A DNA stretch of 64,000 bases. Origin: Botrytis cinerea B05.10 (Eukaryota; Ascomycota; Leotiomycetes; Helotiales; Sclerotiniaceae). The stretch is taken from NCBI RefSeq assembly GCF_000143535.2, contig NC_037320.1, positions 1,054,001 through 1,118,000 on the forward strand, in the 5' to 3' direction. The notes beneath the pieces were generated by a model. That model ran no database searches. It was not told the DNA's origin and was given only the letters and a program-made list of their open reading frames with translations. Positions 22,040 to 32,925 of this stretch are shown one piece after another. Made by a program: the position numbers and the translations under genes. Each line of letters opens with the position of its first letter. The first letter of the stretch is position 1.

Positions 22040-24436
22040 ATGGCTCCTAGCAAACAACCTCGATATGACAGCTCGCCTTCGCCGCGCACGAGAGGAACTT
22101 TTCGTGCGAATGATAATGATAACGGGGCTGATATATGGGGCAACAGGGCGAGGGGAGGGCCCGGAGATACTTGGATAAAGAAGATAATGGAAGACGATGA
22201 AAACAATGGGGAAGATGCGAGTGTAGATATCGAGGGTGTTACGAGAGATATTGGGAAAATGAGAGAGGAGGAAGCTAATGGGACGGGTAGAGGATGGGAC
22301 ACAGAACTTGAGTTTACGGCTCGGAGTGTGGATGTTAATCGTAGCCCACGACTGAAAACAAATGGTATACCGAGCAGAATTGAGGAGATTATGGAGCAGG
22401 AGAGGAGTTTTGTTGAGGATGAGGAGGAGGAAGAGGAACATGGAGAGGCAAATTATGTGAAGGTTCAAGAGAGGCCGGCGAGGAGAGGAAATTCCGTTGA
22501 TAATCCTGCAAGTCGACAAATTTCGCGGCCAGTAGAGGATGAGAATGCGCAAAAGGAGACAATGCGCGTAAAATCAGAAGAACGGAGAGAGCGTGTGCAA
22601 AGAGAATTGGAAAAACGGCGTGCGGAACGGAGACCAATTACTTCGTATGAGAGTGAAGATAATAAAGTTCCCCAGGAAAGGCAGGAAGGAGCATTGCGGA
22701 ATAGGTTGTCCCGGGAACGAAGATCAAAAAGCGGCGACTTCTCGAAAAGCAATTCATTCCATGTCGACAATCATGTACGCAGCATGCGTAATGATAAAGA
22801 AAATGTTATGCCGCAGGAAGATAAGCCATTATCCCGACTAGAAAGAAGGTTTCAAGGGTACGATGGCTTGAAAGCAATACAGAGGGCCCGTGGAAGCAGA
22901 TTAAGAACCGATTACGACCAGAGAGTTCCAGAAATAACTGAACCACCGGCGAATTCTGAATCCAGCCATAGAATTCTAGAAAATGCTGAACCACGGACTA
23001 AGACCGAATATAACCATAGAGCACTAGAAAATATTGAGCCGCGATTTTTGGATCGACTTAAAGCCAACGATGAAACGGACAAGATGCACGAAAAAACAAC
23101 ACTTGAGAAAGAAGGGGAAAGGATACGTGGAAGGCCTATTACAGTATTTGCCGAAAATGAGAGACGTCTAAATGGAGCAGCGTCTAAACAAAAAGATTCC
23201 CTTCAGATCTTAAGGAATCTTTCTAAAGCCATTACGGGTACAAGTGGAAGCGGGAGAGATAGTCCCGGTGGGTTAGATAATAACACTGAAGCTCCGGCAT
23301 TACAAGAAAGATCTCCCTATGAGCTTGAACAGGTCTCCGAGAAGCTTCCAAATTCTGCGCCAACTCCACCTCCAGCAGCGCCTATCAATCCTCTCCTATT
23401 GCCCACTCCAAAAGTTACAGGCGGGTGGATCGAGACCCCTGCACCACCGCGAATGCGCACCAATGGTAGAACACCCAAAGAACAGCCTCATATCAAAGAG
23501 GAACCCTCCTCGCCCCGCAGCCACGGTGAGCCTTCCAAACCTTCCCAGTCACGTTCGCGATCCCGTCCAACTCCAATAAACAGTGCCCCTACCGTCTCCG
23601 CCGCTGCCGACCTCAAACGTATAGAAAAGGAAGCTCGGATTGATGATTCTACTACCATCGATCGAGACTTTTCCTTATTTATAAAGAATCAACCTAAATC
23701 TCCAGATTCTGAAACTGTAGAAATCAATCTCGATTTCGATGAAAATGGCCAACCACTTTCTCACGAAGAGAAAGAAAAAAGGTTGGAGGAACTTGCGTTC
23801 CTTCGTATGAATCGGAGTTTAATACACACTACGAGTAGTATACGAGATGCTAGGCATGGCATTGAAAGATTGGAACAACAAGTGTCATCAGGTCCACAAT
23901 CGCACTCACCCAAAGAACTTGGAATCGCAACCCCCAAAACATCATCTCGTCCTTTTTTCCTTGATGCTCCTCTAAATCCTGCCTTGAACCCAAATGTTCA
24001 CTACCTCATGATACCCCTTCCCCGCCTCCGTTACCCTGGAACTGGAAAACTTACCTGGTTTGGATTACTATTTACTATCTTTATATCATGGTTTGTAGCT
24101 GAATGGGCAATGTGTGAAACGTATTGTCATCCTAAATACTCAAACAAAGATGTTTGGCACCCTTCCGATCCGTTTTGGCCCTGGGCTATTCCAACAAAAA
24201 TGGATCAGTGGACGGGGAAAGTAGTTAGTAGGGGGATAGGAGATGCGTGGGACTGGTGGGAGGGGTATGATGAGGAGATCAGAATTTGGAAGGAGAAGGT
24301 GAAGAGAGAAGAAGTGACGACACCTAAGGTTGTGGGACTCGGTGATGATGAAGTCGTGGAAGATCATGCGTCTAAAGATGATGGGAGGAAAGGGGGCAGC
24401 AGCTGGTGGAGCTGGGATAATGATGAAGTTCTGTAG
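22040..24436 (+). CDS. conserved fungal protein of unknown function with one C-terminal membrane segment
   Basis: A 798-residue uninterrupted frame. The N-terminal two thirds is highly charged and predicted disordered or coiled, with Glu/Arg-rich stretches (about 115-220) and a Pro-rich section (about 430-520). A short conserved-looking stretch of acidic and hydrophobic residues lies near 550-610. A single strong hydrophobic helix (LTWFGLLFTIFISWFVAEWA) lies near residues 672-691, followed by a Trp- and Cys-containing tail of about 105 residues. This is the layout of a protein anchored in an inner nuclear, ER or outer mitochondrial membrane with a long cytoplasmic or nuclear N-terminus. I vaguely recall Pezizomycotina proteins that begin similarly, always annotated as hypothetical. 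I cannot assign a function. Confidence 0.85.
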   Translation: MAPSKQPRYDSSPSPRTRGTFRANDNDNGADIWGNRARGGPGDTWIKKIMEDDENNGEDASVDIEGVTRDIGKMREEEANGTGRGWDTELEFTARSVDVNRSPRLKTNGIPSRIEEIMEQERSFVEDEEEEEEHGEANYVKVQERPARRGNSVDNPASRQISRPVEDENAQKETMRVKSEERRERVQRELEKRRAERRPITSYESEDNKVPQERQEGALRNRLSRERRSKSGDFSKSNSFHVDNHVRSMRNDKENVMPQEDKPLSRLERRFQGYDGLKAIQRARGSRLRTDYDQRVPEITEPPANSESSHRILENAEPRTKTEYNHRALENIEPRFLDRLKANDETDKMHEKTTLEKEGERIRGRPITVFAENERRLNGAASKQKDSLQILRNLSKAITGTSGSGRDSPGGLDNNTEAPALQERSPYELEQVSEKLPNSAPTPPPAAPINPLLLPTPKVTGGWIETPAPPRMRTNGRTPKEQPHIKEEPSSPRSHGEPSKPSQSRSRSRPTPINSAPTVSAAADLKRIEKEARIDDSTTIDRDFSLFIKNQPKSPDSETVEINLDFDENGQPLSHEEKEKRLEELAFLRMNRSLIHTTSSIRDARHGIERLEQQVSSGPQSHSPKELGIATPKTSSRPFFLDAPLNPALNPNVHYLMIPLPRLRYPGTGKLTWFGLLFTIFISWFVAEWAMCETYCHPKYSNKDVWHPSDPFWPWAIPTKMDQWTGKVVSRGIGDAWDWWEGYDEEIRIWKEKVKREEVTTPKVVGLGDDEVVEDHASKDDGRKGGSSWWSWDNDEVL

Positions 24437-25601
24437 CAATGCATCAGTATAGTATAGCTTGCAAAGTGTTCTTGGATAAGTTGATAGACATTTAGTGTTT
24501 AAAAAGATGGACAAATTCATGATGGCGTTCGAGGAAAGTTTTATTCCAGGATTGGACATGCAATGTTGCATTGTTGGGATGGATACCTGAACTGGAATTC
24601 TCCTGGTTGGATAGAGTCAGATGGCGTATGGCGCAGTGTTTAAGCTCGGTCAAATTAGCGAGCTGGATGCCTTTTGGGACAACCGAATGGAATGGAGTGT
24701 ATATAAATTCCTTGCCATAGTTTTCACGGGAGATCTTAGATTGAAGTGAAGGGTGAAAAGTGAAATGCATTAGAGGTGGGCAGAAAGGCGAGTGATGTCA
24801 AAACCACAGTATTTTTGATACCTAGGTAGTTCTAGGGTACGCATGAAACCTTTTTATATGAAAAATCTTTAATCTCTATCAAAAGTACCATTTCAATGAA
24901 AAATTCCTTGTGTCACCCAAAGTATATGGGACTTGGATGGTTTCCGGGATTCCGTCGGTCTGGGGCGGTAGAAATAATTCTTTGATTGATTGAAACCCCT
25001 TGCTGGACTTCAACTTGCCCAGATTTAGGACCCCGGCGAGACTGGCGAGTACAGGCAGTGCGAACTTGTGTCTCGGTGTAGTCTTGTCAATATTTGCTTT
25101 CAAATTATACTTTACTGGTAAAATTGGCATAGAGATCATTTCAATCTCGATTTCTTATTTGAAAACATTTCCTATGTTTAATTGGCGTTGTTACCATACG
25201 CACTTCCGTTTGAAGTTTAGATGACCAGTTGGATAGATATGATTCCGAAAGGGATTTGTTTCCACATCTCGCGGGACTCCCATTTCAACGGCAAAGAGGT
25301 TCGGCCGGCAACGCTCATGGGTTCAAATGAAGGTAAACAGGTGCCTGCATTTGTCGTTCTCGCTTCTGATGGTGATATTTTTCTGGCTAGCCTTCACTGG
25401 TACTTTCATGAGGTATAGACAGACTATTGTTCATGTTATTAGACGCATCTACCAAGGCCGAAATTCTAATCGCAATTGGGGGAGTGAAGCCACAGATTCC
25501 GGAAGCAATAACATCAATGATATGATAGTTAAATTGCTAGCTGAGAGTATTTGCTCCGTCCTGCAAGTAATATAGTTACTCCCAATCTCAACCCACTGTT
25601 G
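24437..25601. other. intergenic region, possibly decayed coding sequence
   Basis: Short minus-strand open stretches at 24879-25139 and about 25215-25400 (the second containing LKWESREMWKQIPFG) look more protein-like than random, but frames are broken and I cannot name them. They may belong to the phosphatase-like relic at 25602-25953. Confidence 0.35.
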
Positions 25602-25953
25602 CTACTTCCTGAGCGCCAGCACGTTGTCCATCTGAACGAAACTACTCGGTTCATCGTTGTTGAGACAAATCACGTGCCTAATATTGTGTTTTTGCAAGAA
25701 TGCAATACCCTTTGCGTTGATGAATTGAGAAGGGTCGCCTAGTGGGGAAATGCAGTTTGGGGAGAAAGAACGATGAACGATGAAGGGTGTAGGGACCGGG
25801 ATATGCAGTCACGGATTTCCAGCGGTGGAAACCGACCTTTTCGGCCTCGCTTGCGATGTTTTGGGTGATGACATTGCTTTCTGTGTAGGCTTTGAGGTAG
25901 GTGGTAGGGATCATGTTTACTGCTTTAGGATTGGGAAGGGGAACAAAGTACAT
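25602..25953 (-). pseudogene. relic of a dual-specificity-phosphatase-like protein
   Basis: Two overlapping minus-strand frames. The first (25953 downward) encodes a polar N-terminal part containing PTTYLKAYTESNV. A second frame then reads GDPSQFINAKGIAF followed by LQKHNIRHVICLNND, and stops at 25602. The 'Gly-Asp-Pro-x-Gln-Phe ... Phe-Leu-x-x-His-x-Ile-x-His-Val-Ile-x-Leu-Asn' pattern is that of the opening half of a fungal tyrosine/dual-specificity phosphatase-like family. The catalytic HCxxGxxR half is not seen downstream. The frame change and missing active site suggest a truncated pseudogene. An unrecognised intron could explain the frame change but not the missing half. Confidence 0.5.
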
Positions 25954-27369
25954 GATATTGTGGTATTCAGTTTTGGGGGTGAGGGGTCAGTGTCTCTATA
26001 TACTTTAATCAAGGGCGGCACAAAGGGTAGAGAGAACATGAAAGGCAGAAAGAACACGAACAAAGATTATGGGTATAGGGACAGCGATAAGAAGAGAAGA
26101 AGTGAAAAGAACATAAAGACTGAGGAAACTTAAATTTTGGAGAGTAGAGAGAATGTAAACGGTAAAGGGGGCAAAGGAATCAAAGCACTTGTTATCAAAA
26201 AGGTTCAAAGTTAATTACCATTCAAGAAGTCTATTGAAATTCTTCAAAATTGGCATAGCAGAACAAAAAACGTTTACACTTTTCATCAAGAGCTAGAATA
26301 TGTGGTATAGCACGCGAGGAACCCTGGTTTCACATCCGTTCTTTTACGGGTTGCAAAATTTAGTGGCTTATTGATGATACCATCTGTATCACCTGGCTTT
26401 CCGCATTCAGAAAGAAAAAGCGGTGCACTAGAAAGCCTGATCTAGAAGTGTCGGTTGTTCTCTTACCATCAGAACAGATGCACACAAGCCACTCATGACA
26501 TCTATCGGTAACAATCGTCTTCAGGCCTATTACCATACGAATGTCCTCTACTTCAGAAAACCCACCCTGGCAGAAACTAGAATTAAATAATGTGATTGAG
26601 ATTTTTAAATAACATGTAATGGATATAGATGTGTAGTGTCAGTAGTTGATAACTGAGTATAACCTCAATGTACTGTCACATTGGCTTCTCTTTAAACGGA
26701 CGATCATAGCAAACAGGAATTAGATTGACAATTAACCGAGTCGCCCCTATTCGTCAGAGAAAAGCATATGATAAGGTGCGCAGTGTTGTCATTGTGTCTT
26801 GCGTTCAAGTCTTTTTCTCCTATGGCTCTAAACTATTAATCTGTTCAAAATGTTGCCTGTAGTAACAGTAGGTAATTAGGAATAAGGTCGGATTGGATGG
26901 GCTTTTGTTGGTGTCGACGTTTTCACTATGTCAACTATATTACCTGGATAAGATCATATTCCTTACTAAAATGGAATGCATCTTGAACTTGCAGCTATGG
27001 CCGCATATGGCTCGGGACGATTCATAGTAGTGTAACAGATATTGTTCACGAGAGCCCAAACCGTGTACACCAGACCCCAGGCAACTTGCCAAAATTACGT
27101 CTCAGTCTCATAGGAGCCTTCAATCTTCTAACGCACATAACTTGTCCGATAAAAGAAGAAGAGCCACGCTTCTGTGCATAACAATCAAGGTTAGAATGGA
27201 GACTTCCGCTACCTGTACATCGGACAGCTTGTTAGTCAAAGGGCAGTCAAGGTATTGGAGGACATGATTTGAATTAGATATCATATTGACAGAATGACCC
27301 TGGAACCTTTAAATGCGCCAGAAAAATTTATACATCAAGGCATTGGCAATGTGTGAGTACAACTCATAC
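25954..27369. other. gene-poor intergenic region
   Basis: About 1.4 kb with no recognisable gene. It ends at the 3' flank of SSF1. Purine-rich stretch at about 26020-26130. Confidence 0.45.
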
Positions 27370-28769
27370 TCAACCACCAGCAATTTCCTCTTCCTCATCT
27401 TCCCATTCTCCTCTTTCTTCCATCTCCTCATTTAGCTCCATTTCTCCATCCCCTTCTAGACCTTCACTATCCCACTCATCGACATCCATTTCGTCATCCT
27501 CACCATCGTCGCCACCTTTTTTGTTACCAGCCTTGGCCTTCTTCTTTCTCTCGACATTCTCCTTCTGGATCTTCTTACGGACTGCCTTTTCTTGTCTCCT
27601 CTTCTCCCAGACCTTGTCCATTTCTTTGATTTCTTCCTTCGATTTTTGAATGTGTTCGTGCCACATAATCTTTCCGTCACACACGCCTTCCTCGACCTTT
27701 GTCATTCTTAGCTTCATCCTTGGTCCTAGTTCCACCAATTTGATAGCCCGCTTTTCAGCGCCGCTTCTGGCACCCTTGACTTGTCCATCCCGAGTCTTTT
27801 CCTTTTGGCGTTTGTTAAGAATCTTGCGAGTGCGCGTCTCAACCACTTCAACTTCTGCGTCAGTGTCAACCTCACTTCCGCTTGTGTTATCTGTCATATA
27901 TCCAGCTCCATCTTCTCCAATCATGTAATCGGCGATATCTTCCAACTTTCCGAGGTTTGGTATACCTTTCCTTGGATTTTTTGAATGTAGATATTGTTCA
28001 GCAGCGTTCAATCTTCGCAATGGTTTCGAAAGACCAATTCGTTTGGTTGTGATTGCGTAATGACGAAGGTTAATGGTGTATGTGCCATCATCTTCACCTT
28101 TAGTCGGCTCTCGATTGAGAAGCATGACTCTGCGAATAGATGTTAAAGGTGTGACATTAGGAGAGATTGGTGGGAAAAGAGATTGGAAAATGGTGGTTGT
28201 GAGAGATTCGAGGTGCTTGGGTATCTTGTTTTCGGAGCTCGATTCTGACGCAGGAGATATGAAATTATTCATCACAAGCTGATTTGGTCAGTTATTACCC
28301 AATTGATCAATATAAGAGACTGTAAACGTACCAATGGAGGAGTTGTATATTCTTTTCCACCACCTTTAGGATGCTTCAATGCCTTTCTCACATCTTTACA
28401 TAGAGAGTATTTCTCTACATTGAAATGTAATGTTGGACCTCTTGGTGTAAGAGCAAGTCGCATGTTTGTATTTCCGGCCTCTGATCTTGAGAACAGCATG
28501 AGATGACTGACACCTAAAGGACCTGCCATTGTGAGATAATCTCTCAGTTTGTTTCCTCTTCTCTCCTTCAATCTTGAGGCCGTATCTGGTTCCATCATCC
28601 TTCTAACATCCTTCACCAATTGACTAACACTTGGTCCAACTTCTCCTGCACCAGCTCGAATTACCATGCTTTTCGGGGATCGTGAAGCTTGAGAAGCAGG
28701 AGTTCCCTTTGCTCCAGCTGGATTGTTGGCACCAACATGGGTGCGCTTCTTGGTACGTCTTCTCGCCAT
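27370..28769 (-). CDS. SSF1: Brix-domain ribosome biogenesis protein Ssf1/Peter Pan
   Basis: Nucleolar factor needed for assembly of the 60S ribosomal subunit. In yeast it works with Rrp14/Rrp15 on early pre-60S particles and controls ITS2 processing. Two exons (28769-28332 and 28278-27370) across a 53-nt GT-AG intron give 448 residues. The Brix domain spans roughly residues 25-290, with KSMVIRAG, VKDVRRMMEPDTASRL and GPRGPTLHF-like segments early and NLRHYAI later. The N-terminus is very basic (MARRRTKKRTH), a nuclear/nucleolar signal. The C-terminal 110 residues alternate basic and acidic runs, typical for the family. It shares a 273-bp upstream region with RRP3. Confidence 0.96.
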
Positions 28770-29042
28770 TTTTGTTGTTCTGGATTGTATGATGTTATTT
28801 TTTTAGGACTTTCTCCTAACATTTTCTTAAAGGTAGAAACTTTTTTGCGCGGCCAATTAGATAAGCGCATCCGATAAGCCGATAAAAATTATTTTCTTTA
28901 GCCTTCCTAGCTCTTAGCATTCAATATATGGTCGCATCATTGAAAAGACTGCGCCAACCTCGACATTCGTATTAATTGAAGAGATTGATTCAACATACTT
29001 CTGCGCATCAGCATCAGCATCTAGTTTGACGAGATAATAATC
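28770..29042. promoter_or_regulatory. shared divergent promoter of SSF1 and RRP3
   Basis: Only 273 bases separate the two start codons of divergent ribosome-biogenesis genes, so both core promoters and leaders must lie here. It contains an A/T-rich block with AAAAATTATTTTC around 28884-28896, resembling the A/T-rich RRPE-type element of yeast ribi genes. Function is inferred from gene order and is not demonstrated. Confidence 0.6.
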
Positions 29043-30550
29043 ATGTCTTCCGTGAAGCGAAGGAAGACCGATAAAAATCCATCTTTGGAGGGATTGAAGT
29101 CGAAGAAGACAAAAGAGTCGAAAAAAGAATCGCACACACCTTCCCCAGAGCCAATTGAGGATACTGAAGATAACAGAGTTATCGAAGAGACTGAGGAAGC
29201 TGAGGAAGATGATGCTCCAAAGTCTTTTAAAGATTTGGTCCGTAATTACTTGTCTATCGCAATATCTTTTACTTACAATTCCAGGGTATCGTCGACTCAT
29301 TATGTGAAGCATGCGACACTTTAGGATACAAGGCCCCAACCCCCATTCAAAGGGAATCCATACCACTCGCACTCCAAGGAAGAGATTTGATCGGTCTGGC
29401 AGAAACCGGTAGTGGAAAAACTGCCGCATTTGCTTTACCAATCCTTCAAGCTCTACTCGATAAACCACAACCCCTCTTTGGATTAGTGTTGGCACCAACT
29501 CGCGAACTTGCTTATCAGATTTCCCAGCAATTCGAGGCTCTTGGGTCTGTTATAAGAGTAAAATGTGCTGTCATAGTTGGAGGAATGGATATGGTACCGC
29601 AATCAATCGCTTTGGGTAAAAAACCTCACATTATAGTTGCTACTCCTGGTCGTCTTCTTGACCATCTAGAAAATACAAAAGGCTTTTCATTACGGTCGCT
29701 CAAGTACTTGGTTATGGACGAAGCCGATCGACTACTTGACCTTGATTTCGGGCCTATTCTCGACAAAATCCTGAAAGTTTTACCCCGAGAGCGACGAACA
29801 TATCTCTTTTCCGCAACTATCAGTTCTAAAGTCGAAAGTCTTCAACGAGCAAGTTTGAAGGACCCATTACGAGTAAGCATCAGCAGCAACAAATACCAGA
29901 CTGTATCGACTCTTATTCAAAACTACATCTTCATACCATTAATTCATAAGGATACATACTTGATCTATCTTTTGAACGAGTTTGCAGGTCAATCTGCCAT
30001 CATTTTCACACGGACGGTCAACGAGACGCAGAGAATAGCAATTTTGTTACGAACGCTTGGATTCGGAGCCATTCCACTACATGGACAACTTTCACAATCT
30101 TCTCGCTTGGGTGCTTTAAATAAGTTCCGTGCAGGCTCAAGAGAAATCCTTGTCGCAACAGATGTCGCCGCTCGTGGTTTGGATATCCCCTCTGTTGATG
30201 TTGTGTTGAACTACGACGTGCCACAGGACAGTAAAACATACATTCATAGAGTTGGACGTACTGCTCGTGCAGGAAAATCCGGACACGCAATTAGTGTTGT
30301 GACTCAATATGATTTGGAGATTTTTATGCGTATTGAGGCAGCATTAGGAAAGAAGCAAGTCGAATACCCGACGGTGAAGGATGAAGTTATGGTCTTCAAA
30401 CCTAGGGTAGAAGAAGCTCAAAGACATGCTAGGAATGAGATGAAGAATTTGCACGAAGACAGAGGTAAGAAGGGGGCAGTATTGAAAGGAAGAAGACCTG
30501 CCAATGGTGCTAAAAGAGGTCGTGATGAAATGGATAGAGAAGAAGGCTAG
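29043..30550 (+). CDS. RRP3: ATP-dependent rRNA helicase Rrp3 (DEAD-box)
   Basis: Nucleolar DEAD-box RNA helicase required for 18S rRNA maturation (A0-A2 cleavage) in the small subunit processome. Two exons (29043-29237 and 29285-30550) across a 47-nt GT-AG intron give 486 residues. The N-terminal 60 residues are charged. Motifs in order: Q-motif PTPIQRESI, motif I AETGSGKT (about 105-111), [16 protein letters not shown], motif II DEAD (Asp about 210), motif III SAT, then [19 protein letters not shown] and motif [12 protein letters not shown]. The C-terminal tail is basic. All helicase motifs are intact. The intron splits the linker just before the Q-motif. Confidence 0.97.
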
Positions 30551-30841
30551 ACATGCACATATATGTGATTATTGGGGAATAAAAAGTCCAATACTTAATA
30601 TAATATTCAGTGTATTTCATATTCCTCGGCTATCTTTTGAAGTATTTGCCATCCATTGTTCATATATATTGCTTTGCTCTACAATGTCTCGAGAAAGTGA
30701 AGCCCCTGTAAGCCGATATCTCGGTAATTGCGTTCGCCGAGCCGAGATGCGCCAAAAATCTGGGGTAGCGGGGCAATAATAACAGTAAACATCACTCATA
30801 ATCAAGCTCTGATCATCCTCCAGTGTACACTGATTGTTATT

Positions 30842-32396
30842 ATGGCCGCTTCGCTTTGTTCACGGTCGCTCCTTAGAGCTTCCCGTATATTATGGCGTTC
30901 CAATGGCTTCACTTCAGGAACTAGGCATATCAGGCGCAGAGGATTGGCAGATGCTTCTACGAATGATATGACACTGCCTCTGAAAGGGTACAAAGTATTG
31001 GATATGACTCGGGTGCTTGCAGGTGTAAGTTAAAAAAAGAAAAAGTTACATAAGACTTTCCTGACCTTTAACAGCCATACTGCACACAAATATTAGGAGA
31101 TCTTGGGTATGCTTTACTATTCCTTATGTCGTTGTCTAAACTCATAAATGTAGTGCCGAAGTAATAAAAGTCGAGCATCCGACGAAGGGCGATGATACTA
31201 GACATTGGGGACCTCCCTATGCGAAATACTTAGATGGATCAGGGAAAGAAGGGCCTGGAGAAAGTGCATACTTCTTTGCTGTAGCTTGGCCTCATATTCC
31301 AACTCACCGCAAGTTTCACGGCTCACCAATTATCAGGTTAATCGGAACAAAAAATCCCTCGGACTGTCATTTAAACATCCATCAGCAGTTAAAATCCTTC
31401 ATAAACTCGCTGCAGAAAGTGATATTCTCGTTGAGAACTATCTACCAGGCTCACTGAAGAAATATGGGATGGACTACGAAACACTGCGAGAGATAAACCC
31501 TCGATTGATATACGCTTCTATCACCGGCTATGGTCAAACTGGTCCATATAGAAACCGAGCCGGATACGACGTCATGGTTGAAGCGGAGATGGGATTGATG
31601 CACATCACTGGAAGTAGGGACGGACCTCCCGTGAAAGTGGGGGTTGCCGTAACGGATTTGACGACTGGCTTGTATACTAGTAACAGTATTATGGCTGCTT
31701 TACTGGCAAGAGGAAGAACAGGACGGGGGCAGCATATTGATGTTGCTCTATCAGATTGCCAAGTTGCCACACTATCGAATCTGGCGAGTTCGTGTCTGAT
31801 AAGTGGGGAGAAGGATGAAGGGAGATGGGGAACTGCTCATCGTAAGTGATTCCAGATCTTTGTGAGAATGTTATCTAACAATAACACTAGCATCTATCGT
31901 ACCATATCGTTCATACAAGACAAAAGATGGTGATATTTTGTTCGGTGGAGGAAACGATAGATTATTCGGACTCTTATGCAATGGGCTTGGACGCTCAGAG
32001 TGGAAAGAGGATCCAAGATTTGTCGTTAACACAGCAAGAGTTGCCCATCGAGCAGAATTAGACAGCTCTATAGAGAAAATCACTCAAGACAAGACTACCA
32101 AAGAATGGCTGGATATTTTTGAAGGATCCGGGCTACCTTATGCAGCTATCAATGATGTCCAAGGAACATTGAATCATGAGCACGTGTTGGCAAGGGATAT
32201 GGTAAAGGAGATGGATCACGAATATTGTGGTCCAATTAAGATGGTCAACACACCGGTGAAATACAGTGAGAGCAAGCCAAGTATACGAACAGTGCCTCCT
32301 ATGCTAGGGCAACATACAGATGAGATTCTTAGAGATATTTTAGGGATGGACGAATCTGATATTGAAGCATTGAAGGCCGAAGGAGCTGTAAGATAG
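30842..32396 (+). CDS. family III CoA-transferase, SUGCT-like
   Basis: Mitochondrial-type CoA-transferase that moves CoA between dicarboxylic acids; the animal relative SUGCT uses glutarate and succinyl-CoA. Five exons (30842-31024, 31075-31106, 31154-31280, 31337-31841, 31891-32396) give 450 residues. The N-terminus is rich in Arg, Ser and Leu without acidic residues, a probable mitochondrial presequence. The domain begins LKGYKVLDMTRVLAG and PYCTQILGDLGAEVIKVEHP, with one intron between these two blocks. Later blocks are NRNKKSLGL, GYGQTGPY, a GYDVMVEAEMGLMHITG segment near the expected active-site Asp, and GVAVTDLTTGLY. The resemblance to SUGCT in this central region is strong. Exact substrate is not known. 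Exon 2 is only 32 nt. Confidence 0.9.
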
Positions 32397-32925
32397 AATT
32401 ATATAGATATCTTGGACATTCAGATACTACAATTGCCCCCTACAGATGTCGTTGGGCCATGTTGCTCTTCCACACGCAAGGCATTAGGCTAATTTGCAAG
32501 GAGTTCAATGCGATTTTGTCTCATCACATGATTTTTAAACATGTGATTGCCAGTTTATTCATCACCAGACCACTTTTTGTACTCTCTTATAACGACATCA
32601 ACAAGTACTTCCCAGAGCATCAACTCCTACACTTTTCGACAGGCTGAAGCTGTATGTTCAGAAGCCCCGTCATAATTACATTCTGCTGGGATCTATCAGT
32701 GCGCGTGCCGACACGTCCAGTACATCAATTGTTTTTGGCCCTTGGCATAAAGAATATCACGGCTTGCAATAAGTCAATTGACTTCGGTCAATCGATACTT
32801 TACTCTTTCAATCTAGCTCATTAATTCTAGATATTCACCACGCTTGCTGCGCCACGGTAGCTTTGTTGATTCTCGCCGGCGCAAATATCATTGCCTCCGC
32901 TGAATATCAAGCAACCACGACAGAC
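32397..32925. other. intergenic region
   Basis: 3' flank of the CoA-transferase and 5' flank of the PHD-finger gene. The coding frame can be read in phase upstream of 32926 but starts at a non-ATG codon. No extra gene seen. Confidence 0.5.

Noticed and set aside
22022..22552. 176-codon frame opposite the 22040 gene
   Set aside because: Shadow of a purine-rich coding strand.
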